Shown: in pieces, positions 26,280-35,405 of the stretch
Position numbering within the stretch: position 1 is the first letter of the stretch
Layout of the letters: the number at the start of each line of letters is the position of its first letter
NCBI GenBank assembly: GCA_963726005.1
Contig: CAVSAT010000001.1
Span: forward strand, 372,001-436,000
Reading direction: 5' to 3'
Source: Bog-473 sp963726005
Lineage (GTDB): Bacteria; Actinomycetota; Acidimicrobiia; Acidimicrobiales; RAAP-2
Length of the DNA stretch: 64,000 nt
Translations under genes and position numbers: made by a program
Notes under the pieces: generated by a model
Told to the model about the DNA's origin: nothing
The model's input: only the letters and a program-made list of their open reading frames with translations
Database searches by the model: none

Positions 26280-27581
26280 ATGCGGCACCTTTTTCGACGG
26301 CGTTCCATGGGTGCATGCCTTGCGGTCCTGGCCGTCGGTCTTCTGGCAAGCGGCTGCGACTGGTCCCAGTTCGGGTTTGACCCCGGTGGTAGTCGCTTCA
26401 ACCACACCGAGAGCGTCATCTCAACGGCCAATGTTTCAACTTTGGTTCAGCGCTTCAGCGCCCCTACCGGTGCTGCCATCCATTTTTCTTCCCCGGCTAT
26501 CGCCAACGGCGTCGTCTACATTGGGTCGGAAGACAACAAGCTTTACGCTTTCAACGCCTCATCCGGCACGCTGCTTTGGACTGCCAACACCATCAACGTC
26601 GTTGATTCCTCCCCAGCTGTAGCCAACGGCGTCGTCTACGTGAGCGATGGCAACGGCACTCTCTATGCGTTCGACGCCACGGGTAACACAAACTGCTCAG
26701 GCACGCCCAAGACCTGCTCGCCGCTGTGGACCTCTAGCCTAGGTACCTTTCCTTCTTCCCTAAGTGGGGGCTCGCCGACCGTCTCTGGCGGGGTCGTCTA
26801 CGTCACTGGAGGGGGCGTACTATATGCAATCAACGCGGCGTCGGGCGCCACGCTATGGGACGACCCCACGAACGGACCCCTGTCCAATCCAGTGGTGGCC
26901 AATGGGGTGGTCTATGTCGGTTTCTCCGTTTTTGTTTTAACCGGAAAAGTATCGGTGGCTGACGTGCGCGCATATGACGCAACGTCGGGTGCTCTGCTAT
27001 GGACCAGCGCTATGACAACCGGGACTGTCGTCTCTCCCCCCGCACCCGCCGTCGCCGACGGTGTCGTCTACGTCGGCCAGACGTACTTCAACGGTCCCCT
27101 TTCGGCATTCGACGCGGCGGGGAACACGAACTGCTCAGGCACCCCCAAGCACTGCACGCCGCTGTGGACATCCGGAACCCTTACGGTGTTCACCCCGCCA
27201 GCTATCGCAAACGGCGTGGTGTATGAAAGCTCTGAAGGCAACCTTCTCGCTTTTGATGCGGCGGGGAACACGAACTGCTCCGGCACCCCCAAGACCTGCA
27301 CGCCGCTGTGGTACGGCAACTATGCCGGAAACACTCCGTTCGGCGACGCGCCAGCGGTCGCCAACGGGGTCGTCTTTGTCGGTACAGAGAACGACAACCT
27401 CGACGCGTTCGACGCCGCAGGCAACATCGGGTGCTCGGCGCCGCCGAACCAGAGCTGCAACCCACTGTGGACAGCAACAACGGGAGCAAGTTTGGCGGAC
27501 TCATCATCGCCAGCCATCGCGAACGGTATGGTCTATGAGGGATCGACCGACCACAACCTTTACGCGTACGGACTCCCATGA
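26280..27581 (+). CDS. PQQ-type beta-propeller lipoprotein
   Basis: 433 residues. N-terminal lipoprotein signal ending in the lipobox LLASGC (Cys near residue 26), then repeated blades such as SSPAIANGVVYIGSEDNKLYAF and NASSGTLLW, about seven copies of the ANGVVYVG...LYAFDA...LW type. Several blades carry an inserted TNCSGTPKTCxPLW loop with paired cysteines, possibly disulfides. PQQ-like propellers often only bind partners; no enzyme active site is seen. GGAG lies 7 nt before the ATG. Extracytoplasmic location inferred. Confidence 0.88.
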   Translation: MRHLFRRRSMGACLAVLAVGLLASGCDWSQFGFDPGGSRFNHTESVISTANVSTLVQRFSAPTGAAIHFSSPAIANGVVYIGSEDNKLYAFNASSGTLLWTANTINVVDSSPAVANGVVYVSDGNGTLYAFDATGNTNCSGTPKTCSPLWTSSLGTFPSSLSGGSPTVSGGVVYVTGGGVLYAINAASGATLWDDPTNGPLSNPVVANGVVYVGFSVFVLTGKVSVADVRAYDATSGALLWTSAMTTGTVVSPPAPAVADGVVYVGQTYFNGPLSAFDAAGNTNCSGTPKHCTPLWTSGTLTVFTPPAIANGVVYESSEGNLLAFDAAGNTNCSGTPKTCTPLWYGNYAGNTPFGDAPAVANGVVFVGTENDNLDAFDAAGNIGCSAPPNQSCNPLWTATTGASLADSSSPAIANGMVYEGSTDHNLYAYGLP

Positions 27582-27962
27582 ACAGACTCAACAGACCCAA
27601 CATGAAGTGATTCGAGAGGTGGTCTACTTCCTTGTGTGCAAGGGTGACGCGTCCTCTTGCATCCAGCGAACCAAACCGCCGGTGCCCCAGGTAGCATCGT
27701 AGGTCCGATGCTCGACATGTGACCGGAGGCCGGCGCATTTCCTGGGCAGCCCAAAGGCGGAAGTCTCTACTCCAACAGTGTGCAGCCAGGTCCGGACCGA
27801 TTGCGCATCTCCGTTAGCGCCTCCTCTGCCCCCGAAGCGCACCGACGGCTCTAGTCTCTGCCGCTTCGAGACCCGGTTCGCCTGGCACCCAGAAACAGTA
27901 TTGGGCGCCATCGCTCGGTGCCCCCGTACATTGCCGCCGGGACGGTGGGACACTGTCGAGCG
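27582..27962. other. intergenic gap between convergent genes
   Basis: About 380 bp between the propeller gene and the GrpB gene. Holds repeat copy h near its right end. Nothing else recognisable. Confidence 0.5.
27916..27950 (+). repeat. dispersed GC palindromic repeat, copy h
   Basis: GGTGCCCCCGTACATTGCCG then CCGGGACGGTGGG. Its first 24 bases are identical to copy k at 33.3 kb, 5.4 kb away. Confidence 0.7.
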
Positions 27963-28535
27963 TCAGACCGTCCACCCGATAGCGAGTGCCCATTCTTCGG
28001 CAACCGCGATCACCAGGTCTACAACTGGGTCCTTGGTGTCCGAGTACACGTCGACGCCCGGGCAGATTTCAGCAAGAGCCGCCTTGAACGATGCGTAGGC
28101 AGGTACTGCATCCGGGTGGTTACGAAACCAATCACGAAAGAGAAGCGCAAGGCGCTCATTCGGAGAGCCACTACGTCGCACATGGAGGTTTACGTCGGCT
28201 CCTCCGGAGACTCGACGCGTCCAGAACCGCTTCGACCAGTTCTTCGGGTCGTCCACCGTTCCTGCGGGAATGTGATCGCGGACATATGGCGAGCGTTGGA
28301 AGCCCAAGCGTTCTAGGGGAGAGGATGCCGAATCGGCAGCGACTTCGAGATCGAGGACGCTGACTTGCAGGTCGAGAACGTCTTTGGCGGCCATGCCCGG
28401 TATTGCAGTACTTCCGATGTGATCAAAACGAGTCGCGAACCCAGAGAACGGCTCTCGTAGTGACAGCAAGGTCCGAGAGGCGACTGTGGGCCATTCACCC
28501 TTGTAGGGCACGACAACAGGGGGCTTGCTCGCCAC
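27963..28535 (-). CDS. GrpB family protein (nucleotidyltransferase-fold, UPF0157)
   Basis: 190 residues. Family signature FDHIGSTAIPGMAAKDVLDLQVSV (residues 35-60), followed by VRDHIPAG, FWTRR, VNLHVRRSGSPNERLALLFRDWFRNHPD and a C-terminal AEEWA. GrpB proteins have a nucleotidyltransferase-like fold and occur alone or fused to CoaE; their reaction is not established. Flanked on both sides by dispersed repeats (copies h and i). Confidence 0.9.
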   Translation of the reverse strand: MASKPPVVVPYKGEWPTVASRTLLSLREPFSGFATRFDHIGSTAIPGMAAKDVLDLQVSVLDLEVAADSASSPLERLGFQRSPYVRDHIPAGTVDDPKNWSKRFWTRRVSGGADVNLHVRRSGSPNERLALLFRDWFRNHPDAVPAYASFKAALAEICPGVDVYSDTKDPVVDLVIAVAEEWALAIGWTV

Positions 28536-28560
28536 ACTCCGAGTCTTCTATATCCGAGCC

Positions 28561-28612
28561 CCTGGGTGCCTTGTCTGCCGGGACGGTGGGGCCGTTCGAC
28601 ACGACGGGGATA
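28561..28612 (+). repeat. dispersed GC palindromic repeat, copy i (both halves, diverged)
   Basis: CTGGGTGCCTTGTCTGCCGG then CGACACGACGGGGATATCC. The right half matches those of copies b and d. Lies just upstream of the GrpB start. Confidence 0.65.
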
Positions 28613-28828
28613 TCCTCCACGAATCGGAAACAACGAGTGATCTTTACGGGACATCGAGCGCCCATGCAGCCGCCATAGCCGCTGCGCTCGACCGAGTCGG
28701 AACAGAGCAGTTCACGGCAACCCGAAGATTGAGTGGCCACGGGGCGGCCTGCGTGCAGCCTGCTGTCAACCCACCGCGTTCAGGTTCGACACCGACCCTG
28801 AGCTTCCGACCATGGGATGAGCGTCTTG

Positions 28829-28863
28829 GGAAGTAGTGCCGCCGGAGCGGTCGTTACACCGAC
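28829..28863 (+). repeat. left direct repeat flanking the glycosyltransferase gene
   Basis: GGAAGTAGTGCC, 4 variable bases, GAGCGGTCG, then TTACACCGA. Partner at 30449-30483. Confidence 0.55.
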
Positions 28864-29113
28864 GCATCGCCTCAAAGCCCTGGAGGCGACCGGTCGCCAG
28901 GTCTACGGCGGGCTGGAAGACGAGGTGGCGTTCGCCGGCAAGCAACAGGGCAGCCCGACCCTACAGGCGGCCCACCGAGATGCCGATATGGGCACAGTGG
29001 CGATCCATCCTGCGCCGACTCCTCCCGCGCCCGAAGTGCCACGTTCCCCCGTCGGCCCGGAGTCAATAGCCGAACCAGTCCTTGTGCTCCGCCAGGCCGG
29101 CGCGACCGGGGGG

Positions 29114-30455
29114 ATGAACCGGTCCTACGTCCCTGGACCGCGCTCACATAAGCGGCAGCGCTACATCACCGTCCGGGGCAAGTTCGTGCTGGCGACCGGA
29201 TTCGCCGCAGTATGGGTGGCATTCTCGGTCTGGCTCGCCCTTCCGTGGCTGGCGGAAACGGCGACGGTGGTGGGTCTGGTGCCCGCGGTCGTCATCGTGA
29301 CCCTGCTGGCGTTCATCCCCGGCGCACTCGTCTCCTTTCTGTTGGCAGCATCCTCCTGGATCATCAACCGCGATTGACCGAGACGCACCCGACGGTGGGC
29401 GTAACCGTAGTCATCGCGGCACGCAACGAGTCTGCGGTTATCGGGGAGACCATCAAGTACATGGCCACACAGGACTACGGAGGTCCGCTTCACGTCATCG
29501 TCGTGGACAACGGGTCGACTGACGACACCGCATCGCTGTCCCGCCAAGCAGGAAGTGAGCACGGTCTTTCGCTTCGAGTGATGCACGAATCCACGCCGGG
29601 CAAGAGTCACGCCTTGAACCGCGGGCTTGAGGTCGTCAACACGCCGTTGGTCGTCACGGTGGATGCGGACACGGTCTTACACCGTTCAGCTATTCGCCTT
29701 CTGGTGGCCCGATATGCGTCGGCTCCCGACGACGTGGTCGCCGTGGCCGGAAGCGTGCGGTGCGCAACAGTCGCGCCAACTTCTGGGCGAGGGTGCAGGA
29801 ATGGGACTACTTCCTCGGTATCGCCTCAGTGAAGCGGATGCAGGGCCTGTTCCAAGGAACCCTCGTTGCCCAGGGGGCATTCAGCCTCTATGAGACGGCC
29901 GCTGTGCGCGAGGTCGGGTCCTGGCCCGACGCCATCGGCGAAGACATCGTCCTGACATGGAAGCTGCTCCGCAGCGGACGCCGGGTGTATTACGAGCCGC
30001 GGGCCGTAGCGTTCACCTCGGTTCCCGAGGAGTTCCGAACCTTTGCCCGCCAACGCTCTCGCTGGGCCCGCGGCATGATCGAGGGGCTTCGTACGGTGCC
30101 GCCCTGGCACCAGCCGCGTCGTCTCAGCCGGGCCCTGACGGCCGTCGATCTGGCCATTCCGTTCCTGGATACTGCCTACGTCTTCGCCTGGTTACCAGGC
30201 TTAGTGCTGGCATGCTTCGGGTACTTCTGGGTGGTAGGACCCATGACTATTGCGGTCCTGCCCCTCACGGCAATCGTCTACGGGGTGCTCTTTCGCCGCC
30301 AGTGGCATGACGTCTTCAAACCGCTGGGGCTCGTTGTCAGAAAGAACTGGCTCGCCCTTGCCGCCTTTTTGGTCGCGTACCAGGTCGTCATGTCGACAGT
30401 CTCGGTGAAGGGCTACGCCGAAGAACTCCTAGGACGGCGCCGACGCTGGAAGTAG
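29114..30455 (+). pseudogene. family 2 glycosyltransferase, membrane-bound (two frameshifts)
   Basis: Three consecutive frames make one GT2 protein of the poly-GlcNAc/cellulose synthase type. Frame 1 (from ATG 29114; open back to 28817) has two membrane helices (FVLATGFAAVWVAFSVWLAL, VVIVTLLAFIPGALVSFLLA). Near 29355 one base is missing and the catalytic domain follows: PTVGVTVVIAARNESAV, VVDNGSTDD, GKSHALNRGLE, VTVDADTVL (DxD). Near 29757 another base is missing; then GEDIVLTWKLLRSG, the QRSRW motif (RQRSRWARGMIEG) and three or four C-terminal helices. The mature enzyme would export a polysaccharide. Either a pseudogene or sequence error; both changes are single deletions. Flanked by imperfect direct repeats. 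Confidence 0.75.
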
Positions 30456-30483
30456 TGCCCTACAGAGCGGTCGGCACAACCGA
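30449..30483 (+). repeat. right direct repeat flanking the glycosyltransferase gene
   Basis: GGAAGTAGTGCC, 5 variable bases, GAGCGGTCG, then GCACAACCGA. The TAG within it is the glycosyltransferase stop codon. Confidence 0.55.
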
Positions 30484-30497
30484 TACCGGGAGGATTC

Positions 30498-30531
30498 TGG
30501 GTATCCCCGTTTGCCGGGTGGGTGTCACACT
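30498..30531 (-). repeat. dispersed GC palindromic repeat, copy j (right half, inverted)
   Basis: GGGTATCCCCGTTTGCCGGG then TGGGTGTCACACTC. On the minus strand this matches the right half of copy d (GTGCCACC...CGGCACAACGGGGATA). Confidence 0.6.
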
Positions 30532-30691
30532 CCTGCACATCGAAGGAATGCCTCACTTGGATATGGGCCGCGCGGTAGGGGGCATTTCAGAGCCCTGAGT
30601 GGAGGCCTGCGGGCCGATCCTTCGCCGGGCGCAACCGAGTCATCCTTCGATCAGGTCCATACCTCTCCGCAGCTTGTTGGGGCTATCGTTG

Positions 30692-30780
30692 GAACGGGTC
30701 GTTACTGGCGTCTGGGTGGAGTACCACCGGGGACCGACCCGCCGGCAGCCTGCCGGATGTAGCCGTGCGCCTGGGCGAAG
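30692..30780 (+). ncRNA. ZTP (pfl) riboswitch upstream of glyA
   Basis: Matches the pfl consensus. P1 is the perfect pair CGGGTCG (30695-30701) with CGACCCG (30735-30741). Inside it are the conserved ACTGGCG (30704-30710), the hairpin GGTGG/CCACC, and CCACCGGGGACCGA (30725-30738). A linker hairpin (GCCGGCAGCCTGCCGG, 30741-30756) follows, then the pseudoknot strand GCGCCTGGGCGAAG (30767-30780). These RNAs sense ZTP/ZMP, which accumulate when 10-formyl-tetrahydrofolate is short, and turn on one-carbon genes such as glyA. It ends about 28 bp before the glyA start, which could allow control of translation initiation. Confidence 0.92.
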
Positions 30781-30808
30781 ACTCGATGTCGTCCGAAGGG
30801 AGCGCGTG

Positions 30809-32233
30809 GTGCCCGAACCAGTCGTAGCGAGTGCCTATCGATCGGCGTTGGAGGTGATCTCTGCCGCCGAACCAGATGTGGCAGCGGCCATCGTCGGTGA
30901 GCTGGAGTCCCAACGGCGTCAACTGAAGCTCATCGCTTCAGAGAACTACGCCTCACCGGCCGTGCTGCTGGCCATGGGCAACTGGCTGTCAGACAAGTAT
31001 GCCGAGGGCATACCGGGCCATCGGTTTTATGCCGGATGCGAGATGGTTGACCGGATCGAGACATTGGCTACCGACCACGCCAAAGCACTGTTCGGCGCCG
31101 ATCACGCCTATGTCCAGCCTCATTCGGGGATCGACGCCAACCTGGTCGCTTACTGGGCCATCCTTGCCCACCGAGTCGAGCAACCATTCCTCAACGAGGC
31201 TGGTGCGGCTCACGTGAACGACCTTGACACCGTGAGCTGGGATCAACTGCGCAACGAACTGCACTCCCAGCGCATGATGGGCATGGCTCTCGAAGCCGGG
31301 GGGCACCTCACCCATGGGTTCCGACCCAATATTTCCGGGAAGCTCTTTGACCAGGCTAGTTACGGGGTCGATTCCGCTTCCGGACTCCTCGACTACGGCG
31401 CAATAGCGGCCCAGGTGAGAGAGTTCCGTCCGCTAGTGCTCGTGGCAGGGTACTCGGCCTACCCCCGGAACCCCAATTTTGCCATCTTGGCTGAGATCGC
31501 CCACGACGTCGGGGCTACTTTCATGGTCGACATGGCCCACTTCGCTGGGCTGGTGGCCGGGAAAGTGCTGGTCGGTGACCTCGATCCGGTGCCTCACGCC
31601 GATGTCGTGACCTCCACCACCCACAAGTCACTGCGCGGACCTCGGGGTGGACTAGTCCTCTGCACCGAGGAATACGGACCCTACGTAGACAAAGGATGCC
31701 CGATGGTCCTCGGTGGACCGCTGCCCCACATGATGGCTGCCAAGGCCGTTGCTTTGTCTGAGGCTCGCCAGCCCTCGTTCGCTGCCTATGCCGTCCACAT
31801 CGTAGAGAATGCACGTGCTCTGGCGGAAGGTCTGATACGGCGGGGTGCACGGCTCATCACTGGGGGGACTGACAACCACCTTGTGCTCTTGGACGTGGCT
31901 TCCAGCTTCGGACTCACGGGCCGTCAAGCTGAGGCTGCCCTGATTGACGCAGGCGTGGTCACCAATCGCAACTTATTGCCAGGTGACGCCAACGGCGCCT
32001 GGTACACCTCGGGAATTCGACTTGGAACACCGGCGCTGACCACGCTGGGATTTAGGCCAGACGAGATCGACGAAGTCGCCGACGTCATAGTCACTGCCTT
32101 GAGAGCCACGACACCGGCGACATCCACAGCCAAAGCGAAGTACGAGATCGATCCCCACATCGCCCAAGTCTGCGAAGACCGGTGTTTCAGTTTGCTCGAC
32201 CGCCACCACCTATATGCGGACATCGAGCTGTAA
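30809..32233 (+). CDS. glyA: serine hydroxymethyltransferase (glycine hydroxymethyltransferase)
   Basis: PLP enzyme interconverting serine and glycine with transfer of a one-carbon unit to tetrahydrofolate. The chosen GTG gives 474 residues and sits 6 nt after AAGGGAG; the frame is open upstream through the riboswitch but is not coding there. Motifs: LKLIASENYASPAVL, NKYAEG-like DKYAEGIPGHRFYAGCE, and the PLP lysine Lys273 in TSTTHKSLRGPRGG. It is longer than the usual 415-430 residue type because of insertions such as HVNDLDTVSWDQLRN and a C-terminal extension, the long form seen in some actinobacteria. Control by the ZTP riboswitch is expected. Confidence 0.95.
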   Translation: MPEPVVASAYRSALEVISAAEPDVAAAIVGELESQRRQLKLIASENYASPAVLLAMGNWLSDKYAEGIPGHRFYAGCEMVDRIETLATDHAKALFGADHAYVQPHSGIDANLVAYWAILAHRVEQPFLNEAGAAHVNDLDTVSWDQLRNELHSQRMMGMALEAGGHLTHGFRPNISGKLFDQASYGVDSASGLLDYGAIAAQVREFRPLVLVAGYSAYPRNPNFAILAEIAHDVGATFMVDMAHFAGLVAGKVLVGDLDPVPHADVVTSTTHKSLRGPRGGLVLCTEEYGPYVDKGCPMVLGGPLPHMMAAKAVALSEARQPSFAAYAVHIVENARALAEGLIRRGARLITGGTDNHLVLLDVASSFGLTGRQAEAALIDAGVVTNRNLLPGDANGAWYTSGIRLGTPALTTLGFRPDEIDEVADVIVTALRATTPATSTAKAKYEIDPHIAQVCEDRCFSLLDRHHLYADIEL

Positions 32234-32381
32234 TGGACGTAGGCGTACCAGTTGGACGCTGGGCTCGCTTCACCTGTCGATGCTGCTACCGCCAGTGCCC
32301 CCGATCGCAGGGACGAAAACGATGCCAGTCAGGCTCGTTCGGCTCAGCTCCAAGAATTGCCTCGTGAGATGATGTGCTCCC

Positions 32382-33311
32382 ATGAGGCTCAAACCACCCG
32401 AGCGAACCCGGGAGTACCGCAACCACCATCTCGACAGCACCCGTTGGGACCACTTCGTGCCACGTGACGACGACATCTTCGTTACGACTGCGTACAAGGC
32501 CGGGACGACCTGGACGCAGCGCATCCTCGCCGCCCTGATCCTCGGACCAGAGCCCCTGCCTGCGAGATTGACCGAAATTTCGCCGTGGATCGACTCACGG
32601 TTCGTGGGACCTCTCCAACCGATTCTCGATCGTCTCGAGGCGCAGCGTCATCGAAGATTTATTAAGAGCCATCTGGCCGCTGATGGTCTGCGGTTCTTCC
32701 CACGGTCAAGGTACATCGTCGTGGGCCGTGACACCCGCGACGTCTTCATGTCGTTGTTCAACCACTATTCGTCCTACACAGACATGATGTTCGAACTCTT
32801 CAACGACCCTGACCGGCCGGGACCAGAATTCCCTCGTTGCCCGGCGACGCCAGGCGAGTTGTGGCCTCGGTGGGTGAGTGAGGGATGGTTCGAGTGGGAA
32901 ACCGACGGCTGGCCATTCTGGTCACATCACCACCATTTATCGACCTGGTGGGCGGTACGAGAGCTTCCCAACGTGCTGCTGGTCCACTTCGGTGATCTCA
33001 AGGCCGACCCCGAGACTGAGATGCGGCGTATCGCCGATTTCTGCGCCATAGATGTCAGCGAGGATTCCTGGCCTGCTTTACTGGCAACAGTCGGATTCGA
33101 CGCAATGCGCGATGAAGCACGTCGCTTCGACGACCGGATGGCGATGGTGTGGAAGGGCGGTGCAGACAGCTTTTTCTACAAGGGCGACAGCGGTCGATGG
33201 CGCGGCGTGTTGAACTCCGACGATCTCGTGCTGTATGAGACCGCAGCCTCGACCCTAGATCCGGCACTACGAACCTGGCTCGAGGGCGGCCGCCACGCCG
33301 TCGGGATCTGA
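32382..33311 (+). CDS. PAPS-dependent sulfotransferase
   Basis: 309-residue cytosolic-type sulfotransferase moving sulfate from PAPS to a small acceptor. The 5'-phosphosulfate loop is TTAYKAGTTWTQRIL (residues 35-50), the 3'-phosphate site is YIVVGRDTRDVFMSLFNHY (about 110-130), and the C-terminal RKGxxGxW-type motif is FYKGDSGRWRGVL. The likely catalytic His lies in RRFIKSHL. Start ATG at 32382 has no strong ribosome binding site. Acceptor unknown; the sulfatase 12 kb upstream could act on a related product. Confidence 0.9.
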   Translation: MRLKPPERTREYRNHHLDSTRWDHFVPRDDDIFVTTAYKAGTTWTQRILAALILGPEPLPARLTEISPWIDSRFVGPLQPILDRLEAQRHRRFIKSHLAADGLRFFPRSRYIVVGRDTRDVFMSLFNHYSSYTDMMFELFNDPDRPGPEFPRCPATPGELWPRWVSEGWFEWETDGWPFWSHHHHLSTWWAVRELPNVLLVHFGDLKADPETEMRRIADFCAIDVSEDSWPALLATVGFDAMRDEARRFDDRMAMVWKGGADSFFYKGDSGRWRGVLNSDDLVLYETAASTLDPALRTWLEGGRHAVGI

Positions 33312-34008
33312 GTGACACGATGGCTCGCGGGGTGCCCCCGTACATTGCCGCCGGCTTTGCAACGCCCCCGGAGGTGGATTGGTGAACCGCCGCGCCCCTC
33401 GAAGGCCACAGTCGCCCGTCGAGAGGATCTGGAGGACCGAATACAGCACGACAGTCAGACTGGGAGACTCTTGTGGAGGTGAAGCGAGTCACTTCAGGTT
33501 GGCGAATGCCCCGACCTTTCCGAAGGTCAGGGGCAACTTGGACGAGAAGAACCATCTCAGTCGCCTTCCGAATCCCACCGTGCGATTTCGCAGAATCCCT
33601 CGTTCGGTCTTCCGACGGCGTGCGCTAGCAAGCCGGACGGCATTCCCTTTTTTTCGTCCCCATTCCACTTCGGGGCGGAGGCAATCGCATTTGTCGGTAC
33701 CGACCGCCGAAAACTCCAGATCTGACCAATCGCAATCCCTTTATGCCCTGGCACCGACGATAGCCCGCAGAATGTTGAGCCGACTCTGGAGCTCGGATCA
33801 GAGCGACAAAACCGTTCCACTTCTCCGGTTAGTTGGCGTATGTCCTGCGCCAGATCCGGCGGTCCGCTTGCTGGCCGCGTGGCGGACGCGACATCTCGAC
33901 ACGACGGACCTTCGTCCGTAGGCGAGGATTGGAAGCGCAGCGGAGCCGGATCTGCGCCACGGGGGCCGAATCCAAGTAGTAGTCCCAACCAAGGAAGGAG
34001 AAGGGGAG
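33312..34008. other. 700-bp stretch without a supportable gene
   Basis: Contains repeat copy k close to the sulfotransferase stop and otherwise only arginine-rich open frames with unlikely composition. A good ribosome binding site for the next gene lies at the right end (GGAAGGAGAAGGGGAG). Confidence 0.5.
33328..33357 (+). repeat. dispersed GC palindromic repeat, copy k
   Basis: CGGGGTGCCCCCGTACATTG then CCGCCGG, 17 bp after the sulfotransferase stop. Shares 24 identical bases with copy h. Confidence 0.7.
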
Positions 34009-34434
34009 ATGGCAAAGGGCAAAACGAAAAAGGCAAAGGGAGGCAATAGCCCCCCGGGCAGCGAATCGCTCGGCTTGCAGTGGCTCGACGACGTGGCCGC
34101 CCACGACTTCGACGCCGCACTGGCGTATCTGTCATTGAAACTCGATCAGAAGCAGGCAGCGGCGGCCGTCGGACGCCTTCGCAAGGCTGAGGTCACCCGT
34201 CGCCGGGCCAACGACATCTTGCGTGCTTGCAGCCTTGTGGCATTGCCTTTGGACGACCCCGGTGTGCGCCGTGACCTGCTCAACGCCGTCTCTGGCAAAC
34301 GGCTAAGTCCCGCACTGGTCGTCTCCACGGGTGATGGTGGTGACATTGCCGACGGTTATCATCGGGTCTCCTTGATGTACCACCTCGACCCCTTCGGTGA
34401 TGTCCCCTTGCGCATCGGCGCCGCTCCCGCCTGA
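34009..34434 (+). CDS. conserved hypothetical protein
   Basis: 141 residues, start fixed by a purine-rich ribosome binding site. Lys-rich N-terminus (MAKGKTKKAKGG), helical middle (LQWLDDVAAHDFDAALAYLS), a basic VGRLRKAEVTRRRANDILRA stretch, and a C-terminal SPALVVSTGDGGDIADGYHRVSLMYH. The DGYHR motif resembles ParB/Srx-type nuclease-like folds, but I would not assign a reaction. Similar proteins occur widely in actinobacteria. Confidence 0.65.
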   Translation: MAKGKTKKAKGGNSPPGSESLGLQWLDDVAAHDFDAALAYLSLKLDQKQAAAAVGRLRKAEVTRRRANDILRACSLVALPLDDPGVRRDLLNAVSGKRLSPALVVSTGDGGDIADGYHRVSLMYHLDPFGDVPLRIGAAPA

Positions 34435-35216
34435 TCCCCGAGCTGCCGACATCATCTGCTCAGTGATCCGTACCACCCGTTGGGTCAGTACAGCGGGTCC
34501 TTCCGGCTGCGCAAAAGGAGGCGCCAGAGGCCGGAAAAGACAGCGCGGTCGGCCGGCTGCAGCGCTGGGCGGTGGATCTGACGTTGGAGCTGCAACGTGA
34601 CAGCTCGATCGCGAGGTCGTGTCCTTACGTCAGGGGTGTATTGGTGCGGTGGAGGGCTCGCGGGCTAGGGGATTTCCGAGCGACGAGGAAGCAGGAGGCG
34701 GCAGGTCCGGTCTTGACGGGGCCGCGCACAGGCGCAGGGTGGGATAGGAGATAACAGGGTTCAAACTCCGCCCCCGCCGCATCCTCCGCAGGCCGAGGTT
34801 CGAAACCCGCCGGCCGGGCCATCTCCGCCCAAGGAACGAGGGAGTACGGGGCCGCTGGCCGCCAACCGGGAACGGAGGGGAGAAGGCGCAGGGCGGGGCT
34901 TAGACAAAGTTCGGGGGTCGCGACTAACGCACCATGGGGGCACCTTTAGGTGGCTGAGTGGGGCGGACGTCAGCTGGCGTCAGCTGGAGCGGGGCGGACG
35001 TCAGCGGCTTCCTCGGCGGAGTCTCAGCCATGTGCCTGCGCCGCCTGAGTGCGAACGGCTACCCGTCACCCCGTTCGGTCGGGGTAGCGAAACATCAGCA
35101 GAAACGGAGCAAAAAATCCTGATGTCCCATGGACGTACACTCAGAACAGCTGCAGGTTGGCTAACGGATCAGGCAACTACAGTACAAGTCTCTTTCGCCT
35201 GGCGTCGCAGCAACGA
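34435..35216. other. 780-bp stretch without a supportable gene
   Basis: No convincing frame. It contains two TTCRAA-type T-loop lookalikes (34758-34770 and 34798-34808) that do not fold as tRNAs, and a direct repeat GGGGCGGACGTCAGC at 34960-34974 and 34991-35005. Confidence 0.5.
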
Positions 35217-35405
35217 TTACTCCTTGATGGCGTCCTTAACCTTTTCTCCTGCCTGCTTCAAGTTGCCAGCGACCTTGTCGCCTTTGCCCTCAGCTTGCAG
35301 AGACCGATCGTTTGTGGCCTTACCTGCGGCGTCCTTGACACGACCCTTCGCTTCTTGAGCTTTGTTCTTGGCTTTGTCGACGGTTGACACTGTGCGTCCT
35401 CTCAT
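35217..35405 (-). CDS. CsbD-family stress protein
   Basis: 62 residues: STVDKAKNKAQEAKGRVKDA, then TNDRSLQAEGKGDKVAGNLKQAGEKVKDAIKE, the standard CsbD layout of short amphipathic helices. In Bacillus csbD is a sigma-B general stress target; molecular function is unknown. A 20-bp palindrome shared with the LuxR-type regulator lies about 50 bp upstream of the start. The gene could begin at the internal GTG of VSTVDKAK instead. Confidence 0.9.
   Translation of the reverse strand: MRGRTVSTVDKAKNKAQEAKGRVKDAAGKATNDRSLQAEGKGDKVAGNLKQAGEKVKDAIKE

Noticed and set aside
33379..33921. 180-residue plus-strand frame
   Set aside because: Arg/Ser-rich, no ribosome binding site, no structure or family resemblance.
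34741..34830. Possible tRNA (T-loop-like AGGGTTCAAACTCC and GAGGTTCGAAACCC)
   Set aside because: The stems around both loops do not pair beyond two or three positions and no acceptor or anticodon arm can be built.
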